A stretch of DNA of 64,000 nucleotides from Maridesulfovibrio ferrireducens (GCF_016342405.1 NZ_JAEINN010000005.1:62001-126000); one strand, 5' to 3'. Shown: positions 27,005-36,631, counted from the stretch's first letter. Translations and numbers: made by a program. The notes: a model not told the origin generated them from the sequence alone.

Positions 27005-27952
27005 TTAAGGTCTGACTCCCTCAATGAGCTTAATAGCCTTGGCCGGGAGCAGGTGGAGATCTGGTTTTGATACTTGCTCGTTGGCTCCTACTGATTCGCC
27101 TTTGTGCTTAAGTTCCTTGGTAATGATCGAGGAATATAAAATAACGGGAGTATCTTTAAAATCTTCATCTTTTCTAATCCATTTAGTAAGGCTGAAGCCG
27201 TCCATTCGGGGCATTTCAATGTCTGAGATTATAATTTCGACGTAATCTTTTACAGGGCGTTTTTCCTGCTGAGCCATTTCTTTAATTTTTATAAGAGTGT
27301 TCAGGGCTTCTTCACCGTTCTGTACGATCGTATGTCTGAAATTCGCTGAAGTAAGAATTTTTTCCAACATTGCCCGAATAGTCGGTGAATCATCACAAAC
27401 CAGTGCCGTATAAGCTTCAGAAGCAACAGCAGATGGTTCCGACAGATTGCCTCCGAGAGTTGGATCAAGGTCTGCTAAAATGCTTTCCAGATCTAAGAGT
27501 TGGATGAATCTGTCTTCGCGTTCTACTATTCCGATAATGCAACTATCCTTAAAACTGCTCATAAATTTGTCAGGAGAAAGCACTTGCTGCCAGCCGACCC
27601 GGTGAATTTCGGTAACTCCGCTTACCTGAAAACCGGAAACAGTCTGGCTGAATTCTGTTACGATAACAATATCATATTTTTGGTTATTTCTTTCAAGTCC
27701 CAGCCAGACGGCAAGATCAAGCACTGGTAATATATGATTTCTCAGTGGGATGGTCCCCATGAAACAGGGGTGCTCAGCTGATTCCGGATGTTCAAGATTA
27801 GGGCTTTCAATGACCTGCATTACCTTGGCAACGTTAACGCCGAAATGACATCTTTCTGCCGGACCTGCATCAGATGCTGGTATATCAATATAGAACTCTA
27901 ATATCTCAAGTTCATTCGTTCCGGTTTCCAGTAAAATATCAGTTTTTGCCAT
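27005..27952 (-). CDS. cheV: Chemotaxis coupling protein CheV (copy 1)
   Basis: A CheW-like domain (about 12-165) is followed by a receiver domain (about 185-312). The phosphoacceptor is D244 in ISDIEMP and the conserved Lys is in VSKPD. CheV couples chemoreceptors to CheA and is tuned by phosphorylation. GGAG precedes the ATG. The opening (TDILLETGTNELEILEF) is nearly the same as the second copy at 34277, so they are paralogues. Confidence 0.94.
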   Translation of the reverse strand: MAKTDILLETGTNELEILEFYIDIPASDAGPAERCHFGVNVAKVMQVIESPNLEHPESAEHPCFMGTIPLRNHILPVLDLAVWLGLERNNQKYDIVIVTEFSQTVSGFQVSGVTEIHRVGWQQVLSPDKFMSSFKDSCIIGIVEREDRFIQLLDLESILADLDPTLGGNLSEPSAVASEAYTALVCDDSPTIRAMLEKILTSANFRHTIVQNGEEALNTLIKIKEMAQQEKRPVKDYVEIIISDIEMPRMDGFSLTKWIRKDEDFKDTPVILYSSIITKELKHKGESVGANEQVSKPDLHLLPAKAIKLIEGVRP

Positions 27953-28154
27953 TACAAAGGCTCCAGCTTTTTAAGTGTGATCTGAAATATGCTAAATAAT
28001 AAATATATTAAGCATCTCATTACGCTAAATTACATGAATAGAGTAGACAGGTCTATAAAATTTGAAATAAAGGTGGTAATGATGTTAAGAATAAATTCTT
28101 TACAAATTCAAATTATTGAGTTTATTTTAACTCATAAGGAAGGGCGTAAAAAAT

Positions 28155-28520
28155 ATGTATAAAATTTTGATAGCTGAAGATGATAGAATATCACAAAAAC
28201 TTGCAGCCAGATTTGTTGAAGATATGGGGCACATTCCATTCGTCAGCCCGCATGGCAAACATGCTTATGAAGCTTTAAAAGCTGAAAATAATTTTGATAT
28301 GTTGATCACAGATATTATGATGCCTGAGATGGATGGCCGGCAGCTCGTTCAAACGCTCCGGGGAGATTCTCAGTTTATGGAATTGCCGATAGTGATTATG
28401 TCAGCGGTTGTCGGGGTTTCAGATATCTCAAATCTGCTTGCTCTCGGCGCTACATACTTTTTAACAAAGCCGATTGATAAAGCTGAATTTGAAGAAGTTG
28501 TTAATCGCTGCCTCCGATAG
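28155..28520 (+). CDS. CheY-like single-domain response regulator
   Basis: The 121-residue receiver has D9/D10 (AEDD), phosphoacceptor D53 (ITDIMMPEMDG), a switch Ser in IVIMSAVVG and Lys in FLTKPID. There is no output domain. It is divergent from cheV copy 1, which hints at a chemotaxis or motility link, although it differs from canonical CheY. Confidence 0.88.
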   Translation: MYKILIAEDDRISQKLAARFVEDMGHIPFVSPHGKHAYEALKAENNFDMLITDIMMPEMDGRQLVQTLRGDSQFMELPIVIMSAVVGVSDISNLLALGATYFLTKPIDKAEFEEVVNRCLR

Positions 28521-28570
28521 CTGTCTATTTTTGTATGTTTTTGAAATTTTTAGGTTTTAAGTACTTTTTT

Positions 28571-28607
28571 AAACGGATTCCGATACTCAATCGGGGTCCG
28601 TTTTTTT
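28571..28607 (+). terminator. Intrinsic terminator after the CheY-like gene
   Basis: A 14-bp stem with two G-U pairs (28571-28584 with 28590-28603) has a 5-nt loop and runs into TTTTTTT. Confidence 0.85.
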
Positions 28608-28657
28608 ATTCATGAAATTATCATAGCTTTACGGGGTTGTTACGAATCGTGATTGGG

Positions 28658-28663
28658 TATAAT
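28658..28663 (+). promoter_or_regulatory. Possible -10 box of hypDE promoter
   Basis: A perfect TATAAT stands in the 230-bp space between the terminator and hypD. The only -35 candidates upstream are weak (TTGTTA at 15 nt). The leader to hypD would be about 170 nt. Nothing else is recognised in 28608-28837. Confidence 0.35.
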
Positions 28664-28837
28664 GAACCCGTAAGCTTTTTTAAAAACTAAGGTTATATTT
28701 TAATTATGTTTAATAATAGCTTTGGTGGCAAAGGGGCAGATCTATTTTAAATATACGGGGTTATTTTGACCAAATGGCCTTTTTTGTCTTGAAGTTGTGA
28801 TCTTAGAGCCTGAAAACGTTAATATGGGGGGTGTGCC

Positions 28838-29932
28838 TTGTCCCTGAAAGTTTTAGAGCAATTTAAAAATCCTGAACTCTGTAAAAAATTGCTTGATTGC
28901 TTGAACAAAGAAATCGAGAAAGAAATACGGTTCATGGAAGTCTGCGGAACTCACACTGTTGCGATTTTTCGTAGTGGGTTACATTCTGTTTTACCTGAAA
29001 AGGTGATTCATTTGAGTGGCCCGGGGTGTCCTGTGTGCGTAACTCATGAGTCCGAAGTTAATGCCTTTTTAGACCTTGCCGGCAAAGACGGTGTTATTAT
29101 TGCCACCTTCGGAGATTTGATAAAGGTGCCGGGTAAAAAAGGGCATTGTCTTAAAAATGCTCAGGCGGACGGTGCAAGGGTGGAAATTATCTACTCTCCT
29201 TTTGACGCCCTCGAAATTGCACGCAAAAATCCTAATGATACGGTTGTTTTTCTGGGAGTAGGTTTTGAAACAACAGCTCCGGCCATAGCCGCAACGGTTA
29301 TGATGGCAAAAGAGCAGAAGATTGATAATTTCAAGGTTCTGTCTTTTCATAAGCTTGTTCCGCCTGCTCTTGATGTTTTGATATCCGATCCTGAAACAAT
29401 GATTGATGGTTTTCTTTTGCCCGGTCATGTTTCAACCGTTATCGGTATCCATCCCTACGATTTTATCGGCGCTAAATATGGTACACCTGCGGTAGTTACC
29501 GGGTTTGAACCGGTCGACATTCTACAAGCTCTGTTGCAGATGGTCCGGTCTATGAAAGAAGAGCATCCTAAGGTTATCAATCAGTACCAGCGTGGTGTGT
29601 CTGAATACGGTAATCCTAAGGCTGTCGAAGTCATGTATCAGGTTTTCGAATCTTCAGATGCGCTGTGGCGCGGGATAGGTTTGATCCCGAATAGCGGACT
29701 CGAGTTTTCAGATAAATATGAAAGTTTTGATGCTAAAAAAGTTTTTGACCTTAAAATCGGGGAGTGTCCTTCTTTGCCGGGTTGTAAATGCGGAGATGTT
29801 TTGAAAGGGAAAATGACTCCTGAGAAATGTCCTCTGTTTGGGAAAGCCTGTACCCCGGCATCTCCTGTAGGTCCTTGTATGGTTTCAACCGAAGGCAGTT
29901 GCGCCGCATACTTCAAATATAAAGTAGATTAA
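28838..29932 (+). CDS. hypD: Hydrogenase maturation protein HypD
   Basis: HypD is the iron-sulfur scaffold that assembles Fe(CN)2CO with HypC. Conserved Cys motifs are present: MEVCGTHT, GPGCPVC, and the C-terminal cluster region CKCGDVL with CPLFGKAC and GPCMVS. Length is 364 residues. Translation appears to start at TTG 28838, with a run of Gs about 6 nt upstream; there is no better in-frame ATG or GTG. hypE follows after 1 nt. No hypC is adjacent. Confidence 0.96.
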   Translation: MSLKVLEQFKNPELCKKLLDCLNKEIEKEIRFMEVCGTHTVAIFRSGLHSVLPEKVIHLSGPGCPVCVTHESEVNAFLDLAGKDGVIIATFGDLIKVPGKKGHCLKNAQADGARVEIIYSPFDALEIARKNPNDTVVFLGVGFETTAPAIAATVMMAKEQKIDNFKVLSFHKLVPPALDVLISDPETMIDGFLLPGHVSTVIGIHPYDFIGAKYGTPAVVTGFEPVDILQALLQMVRSMKEEHPKVINQYQRGVSEYGNPKAVEVMYQVFESSDALWRGIGLIPNSGLEFSDKYESFDAKKVFDLKIGECPSLPGCKCGDVLKGKMTPEKCPLFGKACTPASPVGPCMVSTEGSCAAYFKYKVD

Positions 29933-29933
29933 T

Positions 29934-30941
29934 ATGTCCTCAGATAAAGTTTTACTTGATTACGGTTCTGGCGGAAGAGCTTCCCAGAGACTTATTTCGG
30001 AACTCTTTATTAAGCATTTTGCTAATCCTGAGCTTGAAAGACTCAATGATGCTGCCGCATTTAATATAGACGGCAAAATTTCCATGAGTACTGACAGCTT
30101 TACGGTTGACCCTATTTTCTTCCCCGGTGGAGATATCGGTTCTCTGGCTGTCCACGGCACAGTCAATGATGTTGCCATGCTCGGTGCTATTCCTAAGTAT
30201 CTGACTTGTGCTTATATCATCGAAGAAGGCTTTCCTATGGCTGACCTTGAAAAGGTTGTTATTTCCATGAGTGAAGCTGTCAAAGATGCCGGAGTGGCAA
30301 TCGTTACCGGAGATACTAAGGTTGTTCCGAAAGGCGCTATTGATAAAATTTTTATCAATACAACAGGAGTAGGTCAGATTGTGGCTGATCCTATGCCTAG
30401 CGGAGACAGAGCTACTGTCGGTGATGCTGTTTTAATCAGCGGAACAATGGGTGATCACGGCTTGACTGTTCTTGGAACGCGCGGAGGAATTTCTCTTGAA
30501 TCAAACGTTATGAGTGACAGTGCGGCTTTGAATCATCTTTTGGTTAAGCTGGTGCAAGAAATTCCTGACGTTCATGTTTTTCGCGATCCTACTCGCGGCG
30601 GGCTTGCCACAACTTTGAACGAGATTACGACTGCTTCAAATGTATGTTGTGAACTTGAAGAGTCCTCCATTCCGGTTAAACCGGAAGTTGTCGGAGGCTG
30701 TTCTATCCTTGGACTTGATCCTCTTTATCTCGCGAATGAGGGTAAATTCTTATGTATTCTGCCTCAGAAATACGCAGAACAGGCTCTTGAGATTATGCGT
30801 GCGGATAAACATGGAAAGGATGCTTGTCAGATTGGAAATATTACCGATGCAAATCCTGGAAAAGTTATCCTCGTAACTCCGCTTGGAGGAAGACGTCTTT
30901 TGAATATGCTCGAAGGTGAGCAGCTACCTAGAATTTGTTAA
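29934..30941 (+). CDS. hypE: Hydrogenase maturation protein HypE
   Basis: HypE dehydrates the thiocarbamate made by HypF to a thiocyanate on its C-terminal cysteine. The protein ends in PRIC, with Cys335 as last residue. The PurM-like ATP site is seen in DSFTVDPIFFPGGDIG and VTGDTKVV. It starts 1 nt after the hypD stop, so the pair is coupled. Confidence 0.97.
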   Translation: MSSDKVLLDYGSGGRASQRLISELFIKHFANPELERLNDAAAFNIDGKISMSTDSFTVDPIFFPGGDIGSLAVHGTVNDVAMLGAIPKYLTCAYIIEEGFPMADLEKVVISMSEAVKDAGVAIVTGDTKVVPKGAIDKIFINTTGVGQIVADPMPSGDRATVGDAVLISGTMGDHGLTVLGTRGGISLESNVMSDSAALNHLLVKLVQEIPDVHVFRDPTRGGLATTLNEITTASNVCCELEESSIPVKPEVVGGCSILGLDPLYLANEGKFLCILPQKYAEQALEIMRADKHGKDACQIGNITDANPGKVILVTPLGGRRLLNMLEGEQLPRIC

Positions 30942-30969
30942 TGTTCTAAGTTGATATACACGTGATGCG

Positions 30970-31006
30970 AGAGCTCCGTTTCTGAAAAGAAGCGGAGCTC
31001 TTTTTT
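30970..31006 (+). terminator. Intrinsic terminator after hypE
   Basis: A 14-bp stem with one G-U pair (30970-30983 with 30988-31001) has a 4-nt loop and a TTTTTT tail. Confidence 0.9.
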
Positions 31007-31072
31007 GTGGTGGAGAAAATGGTGAAACATAAAGGAAAACATGTTAGGAATTAAATAAGAAAGGAGTATGCC

Positions 31073-32467
31073 GTGGAAAATTTTTCTAACGAATGCCAAA
31101 CTGCTGTAGGTCAAATATTAGAAGGTAAAGGTGTTGAGGTCTTTTATCAGCCGGTGCTTTCCCTTGAGTCAAAAGGAGTTATCGGTTTTGAAGCCTTTTC
31201 CCGTGGTGTCGATGAGCTTGGAAAGACAATAGTTGAACCTGCTTGCCTGTTTAGCTCCTCGTTACCTCCGGATACGCAATTTAAGGTTGAAATGCTTTGT
31301 CTTAATAAGAGTTTGGACTCGTTTCGGGATATTCACCGTAAATATAAAAATATGATTTTGTTTTTGAACGTAAACAGCAATGTTTATAATTTGCCTGAGA
31401 ATGGAAAGCTTTCTCCGTTTAAGGCTGTAGAGTCCTTTAAGTTTAACCCCCGTACAATCGCGTTTGAATTTGAGGTTTCTCAACTTGAAAAAAAGATACC
31501 ACTTCGTTTGATAAAATCTTTGCAGGAAAATGGGTACAGAATTTCGTTGGATAATACCCGGGTAAGTTTGGCTGGATTAGAAGTTGTTTTTAAGATTCGC
31601 CCTGATTTTGTTAAGCTTGACCGTTTCTTTTTTAAAGGACTTGATAAATCGAACTACAAAAAAGATATGGTTAAGGCTGCAGCATTCACTTTTAAACTTG
31701 CCGGGGCAATGCCTATTGCCAAAGGGGTTGAAACAGAAGGAGAAGCCCTTGCACTTGCTGAAGCAGGTTTTTATATTCAACAGGGTTTTTTTTATACCAA
31801 TGAGGAGGAAGGTGAAAGCAGCACATCCACTTTTGGTGAGAAAATGGCGAATCTCGGTGCTGACTTTAGAGGTGTAAAAATATTAAAATTTGATGAGTCA
31901 CGTGAAGTGTTTGCTCATTATCATCTTGTTTTAAAGAGTACTGTGTTGAAATTGCAACAGGAAGAGTTTGCGGGGGTGAATGATGTTCTTAAAGAGTTGA
32001 TAAAAAAAGAGCATGGTATTGTTTCGGTTTTTGTTTTGGATGCATCTGGTAAGCAGGTTTCGCAGCGTTTTGTGGGTAAATCTGGAGATGTTATCGGAAA
32101 GAGTGTCGAAGTATCACTTACAGGTAGAGATCATAGCCATGAAGATTATTTTATTTACTTAAATTCAGGGCTTGAGAAAGTTGCGGGAAGGCTGCGGCGT
32201 TCTGCTTTTTGCAGGGAAGACTCAAGATATATTGCAAGTTTTTTTTACAGACAGGAAACTCGAAGAGGATTAATTCTGGTTCTTGAATATTTAGATAAGT
32301 CTCAGAAACCGGAGCAGAAACCGGAATCGCAGAAGGAACAAGAACAGAAAAAGGAACCTAAGCAGGAATCAGTGCCTGAACAAGAACAGGGATTGGAGCC
32401 GCCGCAGGAGTTAGTTTCTGAAAAGGAACAGGATCAAAAACCGGAGCAGAAACAGAAACCGGAATAG
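31073..32467 (+). CDS. Degenerate EAL-domain protein with Pro/Glu/Gln/Lys tail
   Basis: EAL domains hydrolyse or bind cyclic di-GMP. Here the EAL signature is EAF (GFEAFSRG) and the metal-binding DDFG motif is replaced by DNTR, so catalysis is doubtful; E in FEFEVS, K in VKLDR and E in KGVETEGE remain. A second region (about 260-400) may be a sensor domain. The last 55 residues are repeats rich in Pro, Glu, Gln and Lys (QKPEQKPE). AAGGAG lies 6 nt before GTG 31073, so that start is favoured. The stop lies 2 bp from the convergent channel gene. Confidence 0.82.
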   Translation: MENFSNECQTAVGQILEGKGVEVFYQPVLSLESKGVIGFEAFSRGVDELGKTIVEPACLFSSSLPPDTQFKVEMLCLNKSLDSFRDIHRKYKNMILFLNVNSNVYNLPENGKLSPFKAVESFKFNPRTIAFEFEVSQLEKKIPLRLIKSLQENGYRISLDNTRVSLAGLEVVFKIRPDFVKLDRFFFKGLDKSNYKKDMVKAAAFTFKLAGAMPIAKGVETEGEALALAEAGFYIQQGFFYTNEEEGESSTSTFGEKMANLGADFRGVKILKFDESREVFAHYHLVLKSTVLKLQQEEFAGVNDVLKELIKKEHGIVSVFVLDASGKQVSQRFVGKSGDVIGKSVEVSLTGRDHSHEDYFIYLNSGLEKVAGRLRRSAFCREDSRYIASFFYRQETRRGLILVLEYLDKSQKPEQKPESQKEQEQKKEPKQESVPEQEQGLEPPQELVSEKEQDQKPEQKQKPE

Positions 32468-32469
32468 AG

Positions 32470-34254
32470 TTAGTCTCTGGCGGAAAGAGACAGAATTCTG
32501 TTTCTTTGCCTCCTTTCACGAAATATTTTGAAGGCCTCGATCGATTTAATAATTCCGATGACTTTGTTCTGACTGTCTGTAACCGGGAGAAAAGAGACTC
32601 CTGTCCGTTCGAAAAGCATTAATGCTTCTTTCAGATTAGAATCCAGCGGAACTGAAACAATGGTTCTGTTCATGAGAGAATCGACAATTGCAGGAAGTTC
32701 TTTCAGGTAGTCTGGATCCTTGAAGTAGGCGCGCATGTCTCGCAGCGTTAAAATCCCTTCTAAGGTCTCCTCCTTGTTTATTACCGGAAAGTGCGGAAAA
32801 GGGGAACTCAGGACCATTTCCATTGCTTTGTGCAGGGAATCTGACGAATTGAGTGTGTCGAAATCTGTTTCCATCACTTCTGCTACAGCGACATTCACCA
32901 GCACAGACTCATCGTGCCCTCTGATTATATTTACACCTTGGCGCAGTAATTTGGATTCGTAAATTGAGTACCCGTTGAGAAGTCTGACTACGAGTGTACT
33001 GGTGATGCAGCCGACCATCATGGGCAATATAATTTTGTATGAGTAAGTAAGCTCGAAAACCGTCAGAACAGCAGTGATAGGGGCAAGTGTCGTTCCAGCA
33101 ACCACTGTTCCCATTCCTACCAGAGCATATTGACTGTGAGTCAATGCCAAATCCGGCAGCAGCATGTTAATACCCGTACTGACGGAAACGCCCAGAGTTG
33201 CCCCAAGCACCAGTGACGGAGCAAAAATACCTCCGCTCATGCCTGAACCAAGGCAAAGCGACGTTGCAACCATTTTGGCGACTAGAAGGAGCAAGGCTAG
33301 GTCAAGAGGCAGTATTCCAGTAAGACCCAGATTGATGGTTTCGTACCCAACACCCATTACTCCGGGAATTTTAAGAGCAATTAAACCAAGGATGAGTCCT
33401 CCAAGTCCCGGCTTCATCCAGTTTTTAATCGGAATTTTGTCGAAGATGTTTTCAGAAGTTCTGATCATTGCAACAAATGTCAGTGAAACAAATCCCGCAA
33501 GAATACCCAGAATGAAAAATATGATAAGTTCTTCGAAGTTATTGAAAGTGAAATGAGGAGCGTCGAAGGTTGGAAAATCTCCCCAGAAAAATTTTGAAAG
33601 AGCGGAAGCCGTTACCGAGGCTACTATTATATGGCTGATATAAGATATTTCGGTGTCGAGCAGCAGTATTTCGATAGCAAAGAGAGTTCCGGTCAGCGGA
33701 GCATTGAATGTCGCGGATATTCCGGCAGCCGCTCCGGCTGCTACGCAAACAGGGAGCATGCTTTTATCTAATTTGAATAGTCTAGATACTGAGGAGCCTA
33801 GTGATGCTCCTATCTGTACGATAGGTCCTTCCCGGCCTACTGATGCTCCGCAACCTATCAGAAGACTGGTTACGATTGCTTTTAAAAAAGTGATTCTGTG
33901 CCGGATTACGCCGCCGCGGACAGCGATAGCTTTGATTACCTCCGGTACTCCCGGACCTCGGGCTTCTGGAGCCCAGCGGGTGATGATCACTCCAGCAATA
34001 AGTCCGCCTGCACAGGGGAGTAGCATTATAAGCCACCATGGCGAATTTGTTACGCTTTCGAGGAAATTGTGCCCTTTATTCCAGAATGTTGACTGGAACA
34101 ACTCTATCAGCCATCTAAAAAAAAAGGCTCCCATCGCAGCAGCAAGGCCGATGACAACGGAAAAGGTCATTAACAGCAAGTATTGAGTTCGCGGGCTGTT
34201 AAATCTTGATTCAGGCCTTTTTCCGTTGTTGCCTAGTCCGTCGCGGGAAACCAT
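32470..34254 (-). CDS. ClC-family chloride channel/antiporter with CBS domains
   Basis: ClC signature sequences appear in order: GCGASVGREGPIVQ, the GxFxP loop (SGGIFAPSLVLG), and the helix with GTVVAGTTLAPITA. The ten-plus helix membrane core (about 25-445) is followed by two CBS modules (about 465-580) with PVINKEETLEGIL and LPVTDSQNKVIGII. The EGP glutamate suggests proton coupling. Length is 594 residues. Confidence 0.94.
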   Translation of the reverse strand: MVSRDGLGNNGKRPESRFNSPRTQYLLLMTFSVVIGLAAAMGAFFFRWLIELFQSTFWNKGHNFLESVTNSPWWLIMLLPCAGGLIAGVIITRWAPEARGPGVPEVIKAIAVRGGVIRHRITFLKAIVTSLLIGCGASVGREGPIVQIGASLGSSVSRLFKLDKSMLPVCVAAGAAAGISATFNAPLTGTLFAIEILLLDTEISYISHIIVASVTASALSKFFWGDFPTFDAPHFTFNNFEELIIFFILGILAGFVSLTFVAMIRTSENIFDKIPIKNWMKPGLGGLILGLIALKIPGVMGVGYETINLGLTGILPLDLALLLLVAKMVATSLCLGSGMSGGIFAPSLVLGATLGVSVSTGINMLLPDLALTHSQYALVGMGTVVAGTTLAPITAVLTVFELTYSYKIILPMMVGCITSTLVVRLLNGYSIYESKLLRQGVNIIRGHDESVLVNVAVAEVMETDFDTLNSSDSLHKAMEMVLSSPFPHFPVINKEETLEGILTLRDMRAYFKDPDYLKELPAIVDSLMNRTIVSVPLDSNLKEALMLFERTGVSFLPVTDSQNKVIGIIKSIEAFKIFRERRQRNRILSLSARD

Positions 34255-34276
34255 AGTAAGTGGATTTCCATTCTGG

Positions 34277-35227
34277 TTATTTTCTTATAAGGGCAATGGC
34301 TCTTTTCGCAAGTTCTGTTACTTCCGGTTTTGATATCTGGTCATCAGCTCCGACTGATACCCCTTTATGGCGCAGCTTATCGGTAATAATAGAGGAGAAA
34401 AGGATAACAGGAAGTTCTTTGAGAATTGGATCGGCCTTAATGCGTACAGTCAGATTGTGTCCGTCCATGACCGGCATTTCGATGTCGGAGACGACCACAT
34501 TGATAAAATCTGTGATGGGTCTGTCTTCCTCGATGGATTGATTTTTCAGTATCAGCAGCTTGTCCCAGCATTCACGTCCTGTCTTGGCTGTTTCAACCAA
34601 AAATTTAGCTCTGGTCATAAGCTCGAACAGCATTTCGCGTATAAGTGTGGAGTCATCAGCGATCAGAGCTTTGTATCCACCTGTAACGTCCCAGTCTATG
34701 GAATCGTCAAGGTGAAGACCCAGCGCAGGGTTGAGCTCTGCGACAATCTTTTCCAGATCAAGGATAAGAGAAATACGGTCATCAAACTTTACAACACCGG
34801 TAATTGAATCTTGAGAGAGGGTAGATACGTAAGTTGAGGGAGCCTCAACCTTTTCCCAGCTGATTCGGTGAATTCTAGTTACGCCTGAGACTAGGAAAGC
34901 GGAAGATACGTTGTTGAACTCTGTAACGATTACTTTAGGAGGTTCAGTTTCAACACGTTTTTTATTGAGCCAATAGCTTAAGTCGACAAGTGGAATAACC
35001 TTGTTACGAAGATTGAATGTACCCATTATTGCAGGGTGGGCAACTTTAGGCAGATGAGTAACCTTTTCAGGCATTCTTATAATTTCGAGAACTTTTGCTA
35101 CGTTTACACCGTAAAACCCACGGTAGTTTTCTTCCCCGTCTTCCTGGGGAGGTTCTTCAAGCCAGAATTCAACGATTTCAAGTTCGTTGGTACCTGCTTC
35201 AAGTAAGATGTCGGTCTGGGATGACAT
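34277..35227 (-). CDS. cheV: Chemotaxis coupling protein CheV (copy 2)
   Basis: Same layout as copy 1: a CheW-like domain then a receiver with phosphoacceptor D248 (VSDIEMP) and Lys in ISKPEV. The frame extends to 35254, but GGAG lies 6 nt before ATG 35227, and that start aligns with copy 1 (MSSQTDILLEAGTNELEI against MAKTDILLETGTNELEI). The product is 316 residues. Confidence 0.94.
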   Translation of the reverse strand: MSSQTDILLEAGTNELEIVEFWLEEPPQEDGEENYRGFYGVNVAKVLEIIRMPEKVTHLPKVAHPAIMGTFNLRNKVIPLVDLSYWLNKKRVETEPPKVIVTEFNNVSSAFLVSGVTRIHRISWEKVEAPSTYVSTLSQDSITGVVKFDDRISLILDLEKIVAELNPALGLHLDDSIDWDVTGGYKALIADDSTLIREMLFELMTRAKFLVETAKTGRECWDKLLILKNQSIEEDRPITDFINVVVSDIEMPVMDGHNLTVRIKADPILKELPVILFSSIITDKLRHKGVSVGADDQISKPEVTELAKRAIALIRK

Positions 35228-35342
35228 AGTGGTCTCCGGTAATGTTCTGGTCATATGTATGATTACAAAATATATATTACCCTTAGATGAGACTAACCGT
35301 CAACACAGAGGGTAAAAAAATAACAAATAAATATTAAAATAG

Positions 35343-36308
35343 TTACTCGTTAATCAAAAGCGATATTTTTCGGACTGCATCCAGAAGTTCATCCCAGTTT
35401 TGACACTTGGAAATACTGCCGCGAACAGCTCTTATCCCGTTGAGTCCTTTAGCATATCTGGGAAGTATGGATCGAATTTTTCTAAAGGAACCGTTGCTTT
35501 CATCAAATTCGCGGCTTGATAGAATATGTTCTTCCATTGTTTTGCCTAAATCAAATTCCGGAAGGGAATCGCAATTCGGTTCGTCAATGAGTTTTAAGTA
35601 ACGCGAAAAGATCGCAGGATCATATAAAGCGCCACGGGCAAACATAATACCGTCAATTCCAGTCTGTCTTATACACTCGATACCATCTTCAGCCGTAAAA
35701 AGATCACCGCTTCCTATTACAGGGATTGATACATGCTTTTTAAGAATGGCTAATTTTGACCAGTCTGCGGTGCCGGAAAACATCTGCTTGGCATATCTCG
35801 GGTGGAGTGTGATCCAGCCGATGCCTACATCTTCGAGCCTACGAGCCACTTCAAGGTAATTATCTTCCCCGGACATGAATCCAAGTCTGATCTTAACTCC
35901 GACACGGCCCTCTCCTGCAACTTTAACCATGTTCGCAGCGGTTTCTATTAACCTGTCAGGTTCAAGCAGCAGGGCGGAGCCTCCGCCGGCCTTAAGCACT
36001 TTCTTGACAGGGCATCCCGAGTTTAAATCAAAGAAAGAGTGGCCCTGATCAATCAGTTCAGGCATAGTATCAAGGTAATCTTGCGGATCTCCTCCAAAGA
36101 GTTGAACTACAAGCGGATTATCTTCAGGGCAGGTAGTAAGTAAGGACTTGGTTCCGTTACCATTGTATTTAAGCCCTTTTACGCTGATCATTTCAGTGCA
36201 GGCGACTGCACAGCCTCTATTTCTGCATAACATACGAAATGGAAGGTCGGAATATCCTGCCAGAGGAGCTAGCCAAGGTTTTTTGGGATGTATAGAAAGT
36301 AAATTCAT
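35343..36308 (-). CDS. dus: tRNA-dihydrouridine synthase
   Basis: The flavoenzyme reduces uridines in tRNA D-loops. The TIM barrel shows APLAGYSDLPFR at the start, the catalytic-Cys motif NSGCPVKKV, KIRLG and GDLFTAEDG, and ARGALYDP late. The 321-residue length is typical of bacterial Dus, and the exact subfamily cannot be told. It sits next to the tRNA cluster but on the opposite strand. Confidence 0.94.
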   Translation of the reverse strand: MNLLSIHPKKPWLAPLAGYSDLPFRMLCRNRGCAVACTEMISVKGLKYNGNGTKSLLTTCPEDNPLVVQLFGGDPQDYLDTMPELIDQGHSFFDLNSGCPVKKVLKAGGGSALLLEPDRLIETAANMVKVAGEGRVGVKIRLGFMSGEDNYLEVARRLEDVGIGWITLHPRYAKQMFSGTADWSKLAILKKHVSIPVIGSGDLFTAEDGIECIRQTGIDGIMFARGALYDPAIFSRYLKLIDEPNCDSLPEFDLGKTMEEHILSSREFDESNGSFRKIRSILPRYAKGLNGIRAVRGSISKCQNWDELLDAVRKISLLINE

Positions 36309-36471
36309 ATGGTTATACCTGAAATAAAAAAGTGTTTGAGTAGATAAAGTACAAATTTATTGAGGAGGCATGAAATACACCAAAAAGACATAAAGTCAAT
36401 GTTTACCTGCCTTGCCGGGGGAGTGGAGGTTTTGAGTAGTGAAAAAAAAATAAAAAAAATAAAAAAAGGGG

Positions 36472-36500
36472 TTGACTTATAAGTCGATTTCCCTTTAAAC
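36472..36500 (+). promoter_or_regulatory. Candidate promoter with upstream A-tract, tRNA-tuf locus
   Basis: TTGACT is followed after 16 nt by TTTAAA. An AT-only stretch like an UP element lies just upstream (36441-36467). The transcript would have a leader of about 145 nt before the first tRNA. Confidence 0.4.
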
Positions 36501-36602
36501 CCCGCTTCGTTGCTTCGGCGAAACACAAGTTCATTCAAATTTTTCACTTTGCACTTCGAAGACAAAACTTTCACTTCGGTGAAAAAAAAGTTCAGAAAAA
36601 GC

Positions 36603-36631
36603 TTGCAATTCCGGAAAAGAACTTGTAGTTA
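36603..36631 (+). promoter_or_regulatory. Candidate proximal promoter of the tRNA cluster
   Basis: TTGCAA and TAGTTA are separated by 17 nt, and a GC-rich discriminator (CGCTCG) follows, as expected of stringently controlled promoters. The start would fall about 8 nt before tRNA-Thr. The -10 match is weak. Confidence 0.35.

Noticed and set aside
32285-32467. Repeat-rich end of the EAL gene as a tandem-repeat or mobile element
   Set aside because: It is in frame, imperfect and codon-based, so a protein tail explains it.
36370-36393. Eight-codon ORF with strong GAGGAGG site before the tRNA cluster
   Set aside because: Too short to support as a gene; it lies before the likely promoter and does not precede a coding gene directly.
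36305-36574. 89-codon minus-strand ORF upstream of dus
   Set aside because: Runs through the A-tract (poly-Phe/Ile) and hairpins, no family match, no ribosome site.
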